From Oryctolagus cuniculus (Eukaryota; Chordata; Mammalia; Lagomorpha; Leporidae), in assembly GCF_964237555.1 (NCBI RefSeq), contig NC_091441.1, positions 123,774,116 through 123,838,115 on the forward strand: a stretch of 64,000 bases of DNA, written 5' to 3'. Position numbers and translations under genes: made by a program. A model generated the notes under the pieces. That model saw nothing but the letters and a program-made list of their open reading frames with translations. It did not search any database and was not told where the DNA came from. Shown here one piece after another: positions 34,597-46,830 of the stretch; the first letter of the stretch is position 1; the number at the start of each line of letters is the position of its first letter.

Positions 34597-36619
34597 CCTC
34601 TTCTCAAGCTATTTTTAGCAAGTTTGCTTAGACTGCTTGTGAAAACTGAGGTACTAGAAAAGCACGATCATTATTTCAAGTTATTTTTTGGTCAAAGAAA
34701 ACCCCCTAAAGCCAAACTCTCGTACTTGGAGCTTAGGGAGCAATGGAAACTGCATTGTACTTTTACTTGCATTCTTTATTGTGAAGTCAAAATCGTATTT
34801 TTATTATTATTTTAAATGTGTAACAGAGATAAGTACAATTTTATCTGATCAGCAAACCCAGCCAGAAATGTGTGCTAGAAATTCTTAAAAATCCGCATTT
34901 TCTATTTACCAACAAACAATTTATCTAAGATATAATTTATGTGAACCAAAAAGTATTTGGGTAAATTTAGCATTTTTCTATCTATGAGGAATTCTTTATC
35001 TGCATGCCAGTCAAAATACCAATCTGCAGAGGATTTTGCCATGAGACACCACACGCACAAACGTACAGCACACATTGAAGACCTGATGAAATTTCCGCCC
35101 CAGGTGCCTCTTGGACACCAGGCATTTCTCATGGTGCTTTAGTCTCACTCATTCAGCTGCCGCACTGGGGCTCCTAACAGACACGGTCCTAGGAACACAC
35201 TGATCAGCAGCAGGTAATGAGGGTTTGGATTCGGCTCATAAAGCTGTTCAGCCTCCTGGCGGGATTTTTAAAAATTATTTTTCACTCATCCAGAGCAAGC
35301 CAGGTATTTAGAAGAAGCTGGGAATCAAGTGGCAGATGTGGAAAGAAATAAACTTCCTGTTTTCCTAAGATCACCTCGATAGCAAGGCAGGTGGGATTCC
35401 AATCAGATAACTCCTAGGTCAAGGCTGTGGAGTGGGCCATGCCAACCCTGAGGCCACCCTGCACACCTCACTCCCCCAACACTCGTCCCAGCAGAAGTCA
35501 CTCCGCCAGACCAACTTGGGTCCCTGGCGGTGGCAGAAAGAGGAGGCCAACCTTCTGCGGTCCTGAACACTGCTGGTGCAGGCCCCACCATTCTCAGCAC
35601 CTCCACATGGGGCAGGTGAGTCGGAGCAGGTGGCTGAGGCTTTGGTGTAGCTGGGCCCTCAGGGTGCACGAAATCAGCCGATCCCTCCGAAAGCCCTCGC
35701 CTTCCATTCCACAGAAGGTGCGCGCACAACACAGACCCCAATGGGTCCTGGACGAGTAGTGCCCATCAGAGGCCCAGAGTGCACTCACCTCGGGCTCCCT
35801 GAGCAGACCACACAGGGCTGTCTCTGCCGTAAGCCCAGGCTTGCCTAGTTAGTCAAACTGGGGCCTCACCTCAGCAGGGCCCCACAGGACACAGCCGGAG
35901 CAAACCGCTTTCGAGATTGCTCACCCAGAGACGTTGTGTTCCTGGAGGAGTGTGGAACAGCTGCCACCACTGTGGTGGAGTGCGGAGTCCAACAAGATGG
36001 AAGCTCACACGGTGGTGGAAGCCGCCCTCCCCGCAGGAATGCGATGCCCTGGGGTTTGCCACGGGGTTCTAGGTCCCTTCATGGTCAGCAGAGCTGTCAG
36101 CAAATGAGGCCGGCCTGCTGCCCGTTGTACACACAAAAGCGATCAATTACACGGGTCTTTTGAGAACAAAAAGGCTCCATGCCAGCAATGAGCAGAGGCA
36201 GCACGGCTGAAATCTGCCTCTGTGACCGGGGTCCTGGGGAACGGTTCCTGGATGAGGTAGAAGAATTCTGCTCTGCTCTTTAACCAGACCTCTGGCAAGG
36301 CAGGTCCTGATTAGAGAGGCTGGGACTCGGGCCAACACAGCCATTGTCCTAAGGAAGCAGGAACTTAAAAATAAGGTGAGATCCACTGTTAAATCTGAAG
36401 ATGGTGGAACAGGGACGGCTAACGAGAAGGTTCTTGAGTTTCAGGATCAGGGCAATCCTGCAGAGGGGGTTTCTGTGCAGCATCAAGGGCGGGGGTCCAG
36501 GAAGAGGAATCCTTTAGAGGAGACTCGCCTCAGTCAGTCTGTTAGCTCTATTTCTGTCTCTCTGGTGAACTCAGATCCAGCGATAATTTGAAAGCAGGGT
36601 ATGCCACACACACACGTTG
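34597..36619. other. Unique DNA including a GC-rich segment
   Basis: At 35.4-35.8 kb both strands hold frames of about 110 codons in GC-rich sequence with CpG dinucleotides. A consensus donor CAG|GTGAGT lies at 35613-35621. No peptide is recognised, so I make no gene call. Confidence 0.45.
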
Positions 36620-36900
36620 CTTATTATTATTATTGCTAGAAAGAGGGAGACAAAGAGGTATCTCCTATCTTCTGGATCACTCCAAGTGCCTCCAACTCTG
36701 GTGCTGAGCCAGGCCAAAGGCTGCAGCCGGGAATTCAGTGGAGGCCTCCCTCGTGGGTGGCAGGGACCCAGCTGGTGGAGGCCTCCCTCGTGGGTGGCAG
36801 GGACCCAGCTGGCTGAGCCATCACCTGCTGCTTCCCATGATCTGTATTGCAGAAGCTGAAACACAAGCACTCCAGCGAGGGACATGGGAATCCTGACTGC
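36620..36900 (-). mobile_element. CSINE with exact internal 37-bp duplication
   Basis: Old minus-strand CSINE (AGAAAGAGGGAGACAAAGAG near the tail, GGGTGGCAGGGACCCAGCTG and CCATCACCTGCTGCTTCCC in the core). A 37-bp segment is perfectly repeated head to tail at 36738-36774 and 36775-36811. Confidence 0.85.
36738..36811. repeat. Perfect 37-bp tandem duplication
   Basis: Two identical 37-bp units starting GTGGAGGCCTCCCTCGTGGG. Identity within an otherwise eroded SINE means the duplication is much younger than the SINE. Confidence 0.95.
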
Positions 36901-37164
36901 TTTTCCCAAGGCCTGCTCCCAGTATTGCGCTCCACTTAAATAAAGCCCACTTACAGTGATCCTCCCATCCCGCTGTCCTAGACAGAGGACTGCTACAACC
37001 CCCTTTCCTCCTCTCACTCTGTGTGTTCTGTGAGGCAGAAATTCTGTCAGCTCAGCCTGCGAGATCTTGGAACTGAGTCTAAAATTGTTCCTTCTCACAG
37101 GAAGAGTCGGTGGCTAAAACACCTTCTCTTTGTAAACTGACAACACTTGGGGGTCGCCTGGGGC
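36901..37164. other. Unique non-coding DNA
   Basis: Short spacer between a CSINE and a MIR. No feature is recognised. Confidence 0.5.
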
Positions 37165-37375
37165 TGAGGCTGAGGCTGAAGCTCACTCTTACACTTGTCG
37201 GCCGTGTGATCATGGGAGAATCACTTGGTCGTTGTGCCTCAGCTTCTATCTCTAATGGGGCCAATAACACCCGGCTCACGGCACAGGGATGAGGAGGAAT
37301 TGAGCTAACACGGGCAGAGTGCCGAGTAGAGTAATTAGCACAGATTAAATAACCCTAAATACACGTTGGCTGTTA
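37165..37375 (-). repeat. MIR, reverse orientation
   Basis: Matches the MIR reverse complement along its length: GTGTGATCATGGGAGAATCA, GTTGTGCCTCAGCTTCTATC, TCTAATGGGGCCAATAACAC, GGATGAGGAGGAATTGAGCT, then CAGAGTGCCGAGTAGAGTAA and GTTGGCTGTTA. Confidence 0.85.
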
Positions 37376-38228
37376 CAACCCATACACACAAATCAGCATG
37401 AGCGGGACTGGGGTCAGGAGGACCTGCTATTCAGACAATGGAATCTGTGAAATCCACAGACCTAAAAACACAACAGTTCATTTAACGAAGAATCCGTTTA
37501 TTCACTCACCACTTAAATGTTTACTGGACACACAGAATGCGGCACTGGAGAAACACACAGGTACATTAAGTAAGCAACAGGGGAACACCCTTCTCCCCTA
37601 ATTCTAAATTCATATGGGGTGGCTTTTAGCTCTGCTCATGTCCAGTTAAAATAACTCCACTGCCATAGAAAATGCTAAAGCCACAATTCAAAGAGCAGCC
37701 TCAAAGAGGATGAAACGTCCCAATGCACAATGTGTGTATAAGCTTAAAGATCTCAAATTGCAAAGGAAAGAGAGCAGATTAACTGACTTTTAAAGTCCCA
37801 GACTACTAGCATTTTAAGAAAGTTTATCAGAACTCCATTTTTCACCAAAATACACTATATGGCAGCCCCTCTATGAGCATTTTCTTCCCTTCTTAACAAA
37901 CTTATCAGTAAAGCATGGTCAGCGTTTGCTCTTGAGGGAACCATGGTAAGAACGGCTCGAGAGCCTGGGCAGGACTGTGTGGCCTCGCTTAGGAAACCTG
38001 AACCAAGGACATATGTTCCTTACCAATACCTAGGATTGTCAGGTTTTAATATTCACGAGACAAGACTACAGCACCAAAGGGAAAAATATGTCAATATCCA
38101 CTCAGTACAAAAAGGGTGCTGAAGTATTGTTGTGTTGTTGGAAAGAAACAACGTGTTGGTGTATATGAATATTCACAATGTTCTCTATTTTTGAACAAAT
38201 GATACACATGTACTCCAGAGATCAAACC
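37376..38228. other. Unique non-coding DNA
   Basis: Nothing recognised. Composition is AT-rich. Confidence 0.5.
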
Positions 38229-38427
38229 ATTTTTTAATATTTACCACATGCCGGGTCCTGTTCTGGGCTCACTGTTTCTGCTGCCTCGTTTACCAGCACA
38301 AGCCCCTTGTTTGGCAAATGCTATTACTAAAACACAAATTTTAGGGCTAAAGAAAAGCACAGAGAGATTAAGTGAGGGCTGGAGTCAGTACTCCAGTCCT
38401 GGTAGGAAGGTTCAAGATCCAATGTGC
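38229..38427 (+). repeat. MIR, 5' part, interrupted by a CSINE
   Basis: TTACCACATGCCGGGTCCTG and AAAGCACAGAGAGATTAAGT are MIR-like, and AGTCAGTACTCCAGTCCTGG leads into the insertion. The likely MIR 3' end continues after the CSINE at about 38736-38770. Confidence 0.65.
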
Positions 38428-38735
38428 TTTTTTTTTTTTGACAGTTAGAGTTAGTGAGAGAGAGACAGAGAGAAAGGTCTTCCTTCCATTGGTTCACCCC
38501 CCAGATGGCTGCTACAGCCGGAGCTACACCGATCTGAAGCCAGGAGCCAGGTGCTTCTTCCTGGTCTCCCACGAGGGTGCAGGTGTCTAAGCACTTGGGC
38601 CATCCTCCACTGCCTTCCCAGGCCACAGCAGAGAGCTGGACTGGAACAGGAGCAACCAGGACTAGAACCCAGCACCCATATGGGATGCTGGCAGCACAGG
38701 CAGAGGAATAACCAAGTGAACCACGGTGCCGGCCC
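38428..38735 (-). mobile_element. CSINE inserted in a MIR
   Basis: Minus-strand copy: T-run, GACAGTTAGAGTTAGTGAGA, core GGGCCATCCTCCACTGCCTT, head GAACCACGGTGCCGGCCCCC. A frame of 253 codons runs antisense through this and the next CSINE and is not a gene. Confidence 0.94.
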
Positions 38736-38786
38736 CCAGCATTCTTCTTGATCTCTATGTGATACTCCGCTTTAAACAGCAAAAGC

Positions 38787-39103
38787 GGGGTGGGCACTGT
38801 GGCGTAGTGGGTAAAGCTCCATCTGCGCTGCCAGCATCCCATACGGGTGCTGCTTCCAGTCCCAGCTGCTCCTTTTCTGATCCAGCTCTCTGTTATGGCC
38901 TGGGAAAGCAGAATATGGTCCATGGGCATGGGCCTATGCACCCGCGTGGGAGACCTGGAAGAAGCTCCTTGCTCCTGGCTTTGGATGGGCCCAGCTCTGG
39001 CCATTGTGTCCACCTGAGGTGTGAACTGGCAGATGGAAGACCTCTCTCTCTTTCTGTCTTTCCCTCTGTCTATATCTCTGACTCTCAAAAAAGAAAAAAA
39101 ATC
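38787..39103 (+). mobile_element. CSINE with 15-bp target-site duplication
   Basis: Plus-strand copy from GGGGTGGGCACTGTGGCGTA to a short A-rich end. TTAAACAGCAAAAGC occurs exactly on both sides (38772-38786 and 39104-39118). Confidence 0.96.
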
Positions 39104-39118
39104 TTAAACAGCAAAAGC

Positions 39119-39280
39119 CAGCACTCTGAGCACTCCAGTGTGGCAGGCACTGATGTTCTCATACTGGATGCAATAACTTGATCAATCTCCACAAGTATTC
39201 ATGGATAGTGATGACATTCTCACTTTAAAGATGGAGCAAATAGGACATAGAGTTAACACTCTGCTTAAAAGTTTACACTT
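39119..39280 (+). repeat. MIR fragment
   Basis: GTGTGGCAGGCACTGATGTT, TTGATCAATCTCCACAAGTA and ACTTTAAAGATGGAGCAAAT follow the MIR order, with ACATAGAGTTAACACTCTGC at the end. A CSINE cuts it at its 3' side. Confidence 0.6.
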
Positions 39281-39615
39281 CTGGGCAAGCATTTGGCTCA
39301 GTACTCAAGTAGCTGCTTGGGATACCCACATCCTACCCTGGAGTGCCTGGTTCAAGTCTCAGATCCTCTAATTCTGACCCCGTTTCCAGTTAATGTGCAC
39401 CCTGGGGGTCAGCAAGTGACAGTGACGGCTTACGTAGTTGACTTCCTGCCACAGATGTTGGAGAGCTGGACTGAGTTCCCTGCTCTTGGCTTTGGCCCAG
39501 ATCAGCTGTTGCAAGCATTTGGGAATTGAACTGGATGTAGAAAGATCTCTATCTCTCTGTATCTTTGAATCTGTTTCTTTCTGCCTCCAATTAAAATGAA
39601 AATAAATAAAAGATT
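39281..39615 (+). mobile_element. Old CSINE
   Basis: Plus-strand older type: GGGCAAGCATTTGGCTCAGT, GCTTGGGATACCCACATCCT, GGGGGTCAGCAAGTGACAGT, GCTCTTGGCTTTGGCCCAGA and an AAATAAATAAAAGATTTT tail. Confidence 0.9.
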
Positions 39616-39659
39616 TTCAAAAGTCCACATGTGTAAAATCGGCATCATGCACACAACCA

Positions 39660-39880
39660 TAACTACCTTGGAGTATCTCATATGTGCTAAGCACCGTGAT
39701 ACCATATTTCTGCTTAATTATTTGACTGATTCATTATTTTAACTCTGCCATGTAGGTTCTAGTCCAGTTTTACATAAAACAGAGATGAGGTTAAAAAATG
39801 TATGCTAACTGCCCAGAGTCAGAAGGAGAATGAACGTCTAAGCTCGTGTTTTGAGCCACGGTCCTGCTGACTCCGAAGGT
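39660..39880 (+). repeat. MIR
   Basis: The order matches MIR: CATATGTGCTAAGCACCGTG, TCCAGTTTTACATAAAACAG, GATGAGGTTAAAAAATGTAT, CTGCCCAGAGTCAGAAGGAG, then AAGCTCGTGTTTTGAGCCAC and GTCCTGCTGACTCC. Confidence 0.8.
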
Positions 39881-40695
39881 CCTGGTCTCCATAAAGGTGT
39901 CAGTCACGATGTCTCCAGCAGCTTCAGACTTAGTGTCCCTGATGACTCGACAAAGCTCCCTGTGGAGCTGCCCTGAGGCTCCATATCCCAGAGTGCCCCG
40001 GGAAAACCAAGACCTCGCTTGTGTGGGCAGCCTGCACTCTGCACTCGCCAAACCCATCTCCCTAATTTTCCATTAAACACACAATATGTGGTTTAAGGTC
40101 TAACACCAGTCTTATTGTTACCTTTTGCATATTTGTAGGTTACCTCCTGGTTGTCCGTCCACTGTGAGATGAAAGTCCATTGATCTCCAAGACTGATTGC
40201 CCAGGTCTCGCTTCTCAAATATTTGCTACATGCTGGTGAGATCCTTACAGGATCTTTGTATGTCTCGGTGCCAAATTCAGTGGTGCTAAAGGCTCAGATT
40301 CTCCATGTGCAGGACACTGCATGGGAGTGGTGCTGACATGATGCTCTCCTTCCTTGTTGGGAGCACAGGCTAAGCTTTCATTACTTAACAGTTCTTCGAA
40401 ACTATCACTCAGGTTGTGTCTGTGTGAACCTTCATTTCCTAAAAGAATTTGACAACACAGAATAGCTATTGTTCCAGCTACTGCCATCTCATTCTCCCAT
40501 AGAAGTGATCAGAACTTGGTGCCACGCCTTTCTGAGGCCAGGAGCACCTTGTGTCAACTCTTTCCACTCCACTGGATCAACGAGACGGCTGAGGGCAAGA
40601 GCAGTCTCCACTGCTGCCTTTTCTGAATACACTGAACTCATTACAATAAAATAAGCACTTAAAAATCTGAAAACAGAATTTCAGCATCTGCTGAT
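39881..40695. other. Unique non-coding DNA
   Basis: No repeat or gene is recognised. Confidence 0.5.
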
Positions 40696-40709
40696 AACGT
40701 AGGATTTTT

Positions 40710-41054
40710 TTTTTTTTTTTTTGACAGGCAGAGTGGACAGTGTGAGAGAGAGACAGAGAGAAAGGTCTTCCTTTTGCCGTTGGTTCACTCTCCAATGGCC
40801 GCCGCGGCGCGCTGCGGCCAGCGCACTGCGCTGATCCGATGGCAGGAGCCAGGAGCCAGGTGCTTTTCCTGGTCTCCCATGGGGTGCAGAGCCCAAGCAC
40901 TTGGGCCATCCTCCACTGCACTCCCGGGCCACAGCAGAGAGCTGGCCTGGAAGAGGGGCAACCGGGACAGAATCCAGCGCCCCGACCAGGACTAGAACCC
41001 GGTGTGCCGGCGCCGCTAGGCGGAGGATTAGCCTAGTGAGCCGTGGCGCCGGCC
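40710..41054 (-). mobile_element. Young CSINE, full length, with target-site duplication
   Basis: Minus-strand copy close to the consensus, from a T run through TGACAGGCAGAGTGGACAGT and GGGCCATCCTCCACTGCACT to GAGCCGTGGCGCCGGCC. AACGTAGGATTTTT flanks it (40696-40709 and 41055-41068). High CpG content (GCCGCCGCGGCGCGCTGCGG) also points to a young, methylation-prone copy. Confidence 0.97.
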
Positions 41055-41206
41055 AACGTAGGATTTTTAAACTAGATGTGTCCAGACAAGAATTTTCTTA
41101 CATTTCATAGATAACCATACTGAAGGCAGATAACTTGGGGGAGAAAAGGCTCCAATTCAGTCTTCACTGAACAAGTCTGTAGGTCAAACTTGGATTTCAA
41201 TGTGTT

Positions 41207-41505
41207 TTCTTTAAAACATTTTCTTTATTCATTTGCGTGAACAGCAAAGATATAGACAGATGGGTATAGTTACAAATTATGCACAGAGTGCCCACTATGG
41301 CCCATGAAGCTGACGCTGGAAGCAAGAACCCAATCCATATTTCCCACATGTGTGGCAGGGACCCCGTTACTTGAGCCATCACCACTGCTTTCCAGGGTGC
41401 ACATGAGCGGGAAGCTAGAACTGGAGATGAAGCCAGGACTTGAACCCAGGCAGTGGGACCCCAGCATCCCAAAGGTTCCTTGACTGATGTGACAAATGTC
41501 TGTCC
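41207..41505 (-). mobile_element. Old CSINE
   Basis: Minus-strand diverged copy with CACATGTGTGGCAGGGACCC, TGAGCCATCACCACTGCTTT and AGCCAGGACTTGAACCCAGG. Confidence 0.82.
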
Positions 41506-41859
41506 CTCATGTTACTTTTTTGTGATGTTCCCACAGATATTCAAAAAATCCTTTCAGCTGTTCGTTCACCTTTTAAAAAGTCCTGAGTTTGTTCTTGTAT
41601 CTGTCAGTTTTTCATCTGGCATCTTGAAAAGGGACTTTCAGTTGAGACTTCTGCTCCCAGCCATCACTTCACAAGTGGTGCTAGGCTAGATCTTTGACCT
41701 TAACAACTTGTTAACTTGATAAAGCCGGGAAATGATTATTTCCTGATTATCTGTAGGAAAATACTGCTAATTTTGATAAATTATTAAATTTTTTAAAGAA
41801 TTTCCCACTTTATTAAATTATTATTGCATTTGAGACCAGAAAAGAACATATATATCATT

Positions 41860-42182
41860 ACTTTTTTAATATTTAATAATTTATTTGAAAGGTGCAGTGA
41901 TGGTGGGGAGAGACAGATCACCTATCTTTTAGTTCACTCTCCAAACAGACACAAATGCCAGGACTTGGTCAGACCAAAGCCAGGGGCCAGGTACTCCATC
42001 CTGGTCTCACATGTAGGCAGCAGGGGCCCGTGTACTTGGGCCATCTTCTGTTGCCTTCCCAAGCACATTAGCAGGGAGCTGGATTGGAAGTAGAGTTGCT
42101 GGGTTTGAAGCAGCACCTTGATATGTGATGCCAGCATTTCAAGAGGTGGTTTAACCCACTGCTCAACCACATCAGTCCCCAC
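41860..42182 (-). mobile_element. CSINE
   Basis: Minus-strand copy: TTTAATAATTTATTTGAAAG tail, CAGACCAAAGCCAGGGGCCA, CCAAGCACATTAGCAGGGAG and a degraded head. It is the third minus-strand CSINE in a row within 1.5 kb. Confidence 0.92.
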
Positions 42183-45100
42183 TACTTGTTTTCAAACCAA
42201 AATTCACACCCAGGAAAGCTTTAGGAAGTTGCATGTATGACAGAAAAAAATTAGGAAATAAATAAAACAAAAGTACACAGAGCTTAAAAACAAAGTTCAA
42301 AACAGTATTGAATACTGGACAGTTTTTGAGATCATAAACAATTCTACGTTTTTAAATTCCCCAATGATGTACAGGATCATTTGCTCTGTCATAGTTAGAG
42401 AGCACCTTTCTCAAGTCTGAGAAGCTACATGCTTAAGTGAGAGAAGGAAAATATAATTCTGACCAATATCAAAGATGAAATCATATTTAAGTTAGAAGAA
42501 ATACTTTGGAATATTTACCAGTGAATCTTTTCAACTTCACGCAAGACTTTAATACAGGTGCGTAGTTTTTGTCAAGTAAGGTGATGGTGTTTATTTCATA
42601 TGTTTCATAACTTACATATACATTCTTTATTACACATATGTGAATAGTGACCTTAATATATCATTTTATACACAACAAATGTTTACTGAACCAATTCAAA
42701 CATTTCAGGATCCACACATTGAGTTTTAGCAGGCTCCACGCACTGCTGCTCTGATCCACATGTTCTGTACGTGTTCAGCCCCACGACTTGATTTCTGTAA
42801 TGTGTGAATGCCATGCTGGACCTGTCACATGCTTGTACTGAAGGCGGCTCGCCCTATCAACGTGGGCTCCTTTCAGCCAGTCCCTGTGTGGCTGCACCAC
42901 ATATGGACAGCAGACCATGCGGCTGCCAAGGCCGAGCGATGCTCCAAACCCACTGCTTGGATGCTCTCCACACCACTGGTTTGCAGGGAATGGATCAGCC
43001 AGGAGCTAGATGCACTGCTAAAAACCGTGCAGAGATCTTTATAAAGGGCAAATCCGCAGGAAGTGCAGAGGCGAGCTTTCATGACAGACGGGTGGGCTCC
43101 CCAGTACCCACTCACTTTACTCATTTTTGTAAAAATGATTGCTAATCAGCATCACAAAGCATTCTTGACCTTCCTGAAAAGTTAACAGTGGAGTGTGTCA
43201 TTTCACTATCACCTGGGCAGTGATGATCCCGCAGTGTATTTTTACTGATAAAATGCATCACTTCTAGATGAACAAAAGGAAAACTATGTCACCACGCAGG
43301 TCTGAAATGCCTGGTTAAAGTGAACAGCATGTGACAGGCAGCTGCGTGTGGGATTCTGCTGATGACACCCTCTGAAAAAGTCTCCTGCTGCTGCTTACAA
43401 CTGCTTTTCATGGTGGCGTCTTTTGGTAACACACATCACAGCATGCAACACCACATGTCTGTTGGCTTTTCCTATCTCCTTTTTGTAAATTTAACTTCAC
43501 AAACCAATGGATGTCTGCATCTGACAGTTATCGGGGTGGGGGATGGCACAGACCATCTGGTTAGTTATCGATTTAAAATGGTGATGAAATAATCAGTTGG
43601 AGTGAATATAAGAGCAACTGAAAAGGCAGGATGAAAGATGCAATGATGTTCGGGTTTCAAGCGTCCCAAACTACGGATCTCCAGTTCCAGAGTGGTATCC
43701 ACGGCAGGGGTCACTTCCAGGGACCTGAGTAATGAGGAGAGCCCTCACACCGACGCTGTCTCACAGGGGTCTCCCAGGTTCACTCCCGAGTCCCTGTGCA
43801 GGGCATGAGGGCCCCATGGTCGCCCCGGGGCCTGGTCAGTAGGTGAGCCAGCTGACCGCCCCTCCTGGCAGCCTGTGTCCCGGTCTGCACTCCTGCTTCT
43901 CACCCAGAGCCTTTGGTAAAGGGAGGAAGACGCCAGAGAAACCCACTGGGGCGATCGTGCTCTCAGCGGATGAACAGGCACCAGGTGTTCACAGGAGGGA
44001 ACGTCCTCTCTGCTCCCTTCCATGAGCAGAGCTCACTGCAGAGTGCGCTGACTGGTGCTGAGATGGTCGTGCCGTCTCCCACAGAAACCTTCTGTGCTGA
44101 TGCTTTGGCAACTTGTGCGAAAATGGGCAAGACCACGGCCCACCATTAACAAACAAATTGGATATGCTAACAATTCAAGCTTGAAGAACCTCTTCACAAT
44201 GCTATTAAACACTGGAAATTACAGGTGATCTTAGAATCAGATTTCCAAACACCTGTGTGTGATCCAAAGACCACCAAAGTCCTGTCAGCGGGAGTTCTTG
44301 GCTGGCGGACAGTTCTAGGTCTCTGTCTCTTTCTCATGGTCTTTGGCACATTCTGAGGAATAAGAGCATATTTTAGGGAATAATTTAGGAGCATGAGGCC
44401 ACTTTGGACCTCATGTGTGCAGATGTGTGCATTTTCATGCAAACAGGGATGCTGCCACAGAGGAAAACGGCTGCAGTGCCTCCATCACAGCTGGCCCCTG
44501 CTGCACAGGGCAGGGCTTGCTTCTCACAGGTCTGGAAGCCGGACGTCCAAGGTCAAGCTGTAGGCAGGTTCAAGGACAGGGTGGCTGTCACCTGCCCAGA
44601 GCAGATGCCCTCCTGGAGGCACAGGTGGGGGTCCGGGCGGCTCTCTGGAACTGTTGCAGAGGGGCACGCAAGCCACTTACAAGCTGCAGCCCTGGCAGCC
44701 ATGCCCCTCCCTAGTCCAGTTCTCAAACCACCATCTCCTTGAGGGACAGCCCAAGGCTTGGAAGGGCTCACCCGCGATCCCCACAGTGACACTGTTCCCT
44801 CCAGGGCGCAGCTCCATTAGCACAGGAGCCAAGACACCACGTTGGGAGTGTGGGAGGGATAAGAGAGCCAGTATGAAAACTGCTTTCCACCGAGTGTTAG
44901 TTCTCTGTTCTCCAGTCTTCATCCTCTCTCTCCCTTTCAAAAAATGCATACTTGAGTGAAGTGGCACAGATCCAAAAGTGGCAAACTGAGCCAGGAAGGG
45001 TTTGGAGGAAGCAGGCCCTGGATAGCCACCCTCTCTGGTATTAGAAAACTTGGGTCTGTGGCCGGTAGTACTGCCGGCTCGAGATTTTGCTTGGAATGTG

Positions 45101-46714
45101 GGATCCCCAGAGCAGAGCACGCATTTCAGAATGTCAGGGCGTCTGGGCACCAACTTCCCTGGGGCCTCACGGGCAGGGAGTGCACGCTGCTATCCGTGTC
45201 ACGTGCAAAGGCCTCGGTCCTCTGGTCACGTGTCCTCCCATTCGCCGTGTGAAGCACACAGGCAAGCTCAGAGAGGATCTTTGCAGCACTCTGTTGCTAG
45301 TTGCTCCCTTCCTCTTCAGCCTTTATCATTCAGTGGAGACGTCTTCCCTGTCAGCACAGCTGTTCTGTGCATCTGCACCCGGGTCCACGTCTGCCGTGGC
45401 CCGGTGTCTAGCAGCCTGAGAGCACACATGTGTGTGACTGGGTCAGTGTTCTTGGTAGCTGCTCAGCTTCTGTTAGTTTCAGAATCATGAGCCACAAACA
45501 AGAATCTCGTAGCAGAACAGTAGTCGTGGCTTTCAAAAAACTGTAGTCTTCACTGAGAACAAATATTTCCTAATGCCACCTTTATTGTCCTGGAAGTGAA
45601 CTCACGGCCATGCTATCTCTACATGATCTAAGAAAACAGAAAACATACACAGTACTTTAAAGCAACAAAAGGAACCTAGCTGATAACACATTTTTCATGT
45701 GTGATTCTTTAGTGTAACACACCAGGTGATAAAACACGCACACATCTGTTTGCATCTGTTCCTGTGGATGACCACAAACCTGGAATCTGGAAATGCAGAT
45801 GGAAGCAGGCACCACAACGCCTGTTCCTACAATGTGAGCAGCCTGACCATGAGGGATGCCATTTCCCAAAAGGGCTCAAACCTCCGGCTGTAACTCTGAG
45901 GGAAGAAATTCAGACACACCCCCAACAGCCTCTTGACCAGTTTGACCCCACAGTTTGACCAGTCTGGGAAACACCTCTGCCTGGACTGGATCCAAGAGCA
46001 GTCAAGGCTCCTCCCACCCCAGGACCCCTGGGCCTGGAATGACCATGGGCATAGGGTGGCTACTCCCTTGAGGTCCCTCCAGGGTCCAGAGCTCAGGGTG
46101 AGAGAAGTACAGTCCCCCCCTTGCCTAGGTCTGGATTAGTTCCCACTTAACGCACTCGTAGAAACCCAGAGAGGCACAGGGTGTGCACAGACAGCTGTTG
46201 TTGGAAGGACCCCACTGGTGGTCACTGTTCAAAGGCCCTTTGATATTGCTCAAGACAGACTTCAGAAGAGAATTCTGATGGATTTTCAGGAAAAGAGGAA
46301 TAAAATTCAGCCGGCTATGGTTTCTACCTGAGAGCTTAACCCCTGGGGCTAGGTCTGCGTACAAACACTGCGCTCCACCGAGAAGCAGAGGTACAGAGAG
46401 GCTCAGGTGAAAGTGGACACTTGCTGAGATGCGAACGCTTCTGCCACTGTGTGAGGGCTGTCCACGGATGGCGACAAGCAGCAACCCTGGTCCCTGGCCA
46501 CCAAACACCGTCAGCGTTCTCATTTCCAACACTGACCAGCACCTACCACCAAATGCCAAATGTGCTGCTGAGACAACCGCCAATGGCAGTGAAAACCACT
46601 GCACTACGAGACGCTGGGACTCTGTGGAGCAAAGAGCCAGGCACTACCCAGTCTATGACCAGACCATATGCCCTTCACAGGCCTAGTGGTCCCTGAAATC
46701 CACATCTACACGCA

Positions 46715-46830
46715 GGTGTCAACACACATGTGTGCACATCTCCCTATGCCTGCTGTGTGTGTTTTGATGCATGTTCTATCAGTACACATGTTCATATGCC
46801 TGCTGTATCAGGACACATGTGTGTGCATCT
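46715..46830. repeat. Degenerate ACACATGTGTG-type repeat
   Basis: ACACATGTGTGCACATCT, ATGCCTGCTGTGTGTG, ACACATGTTCATATGCCTGC and ACACATGTGTGTGCATCT recur with a loose period of about 50 bp. The alternating purine-pyrimidine content could favour Z-DNA. Confidence 0.6.

Noticed and set aside
38327..39088. 253-codon minus-strand frame, the longest in the window
   Set aside because: It runs through two CSINEs and part of a MIR and changes element midway, so it is a chance frame in repeats.
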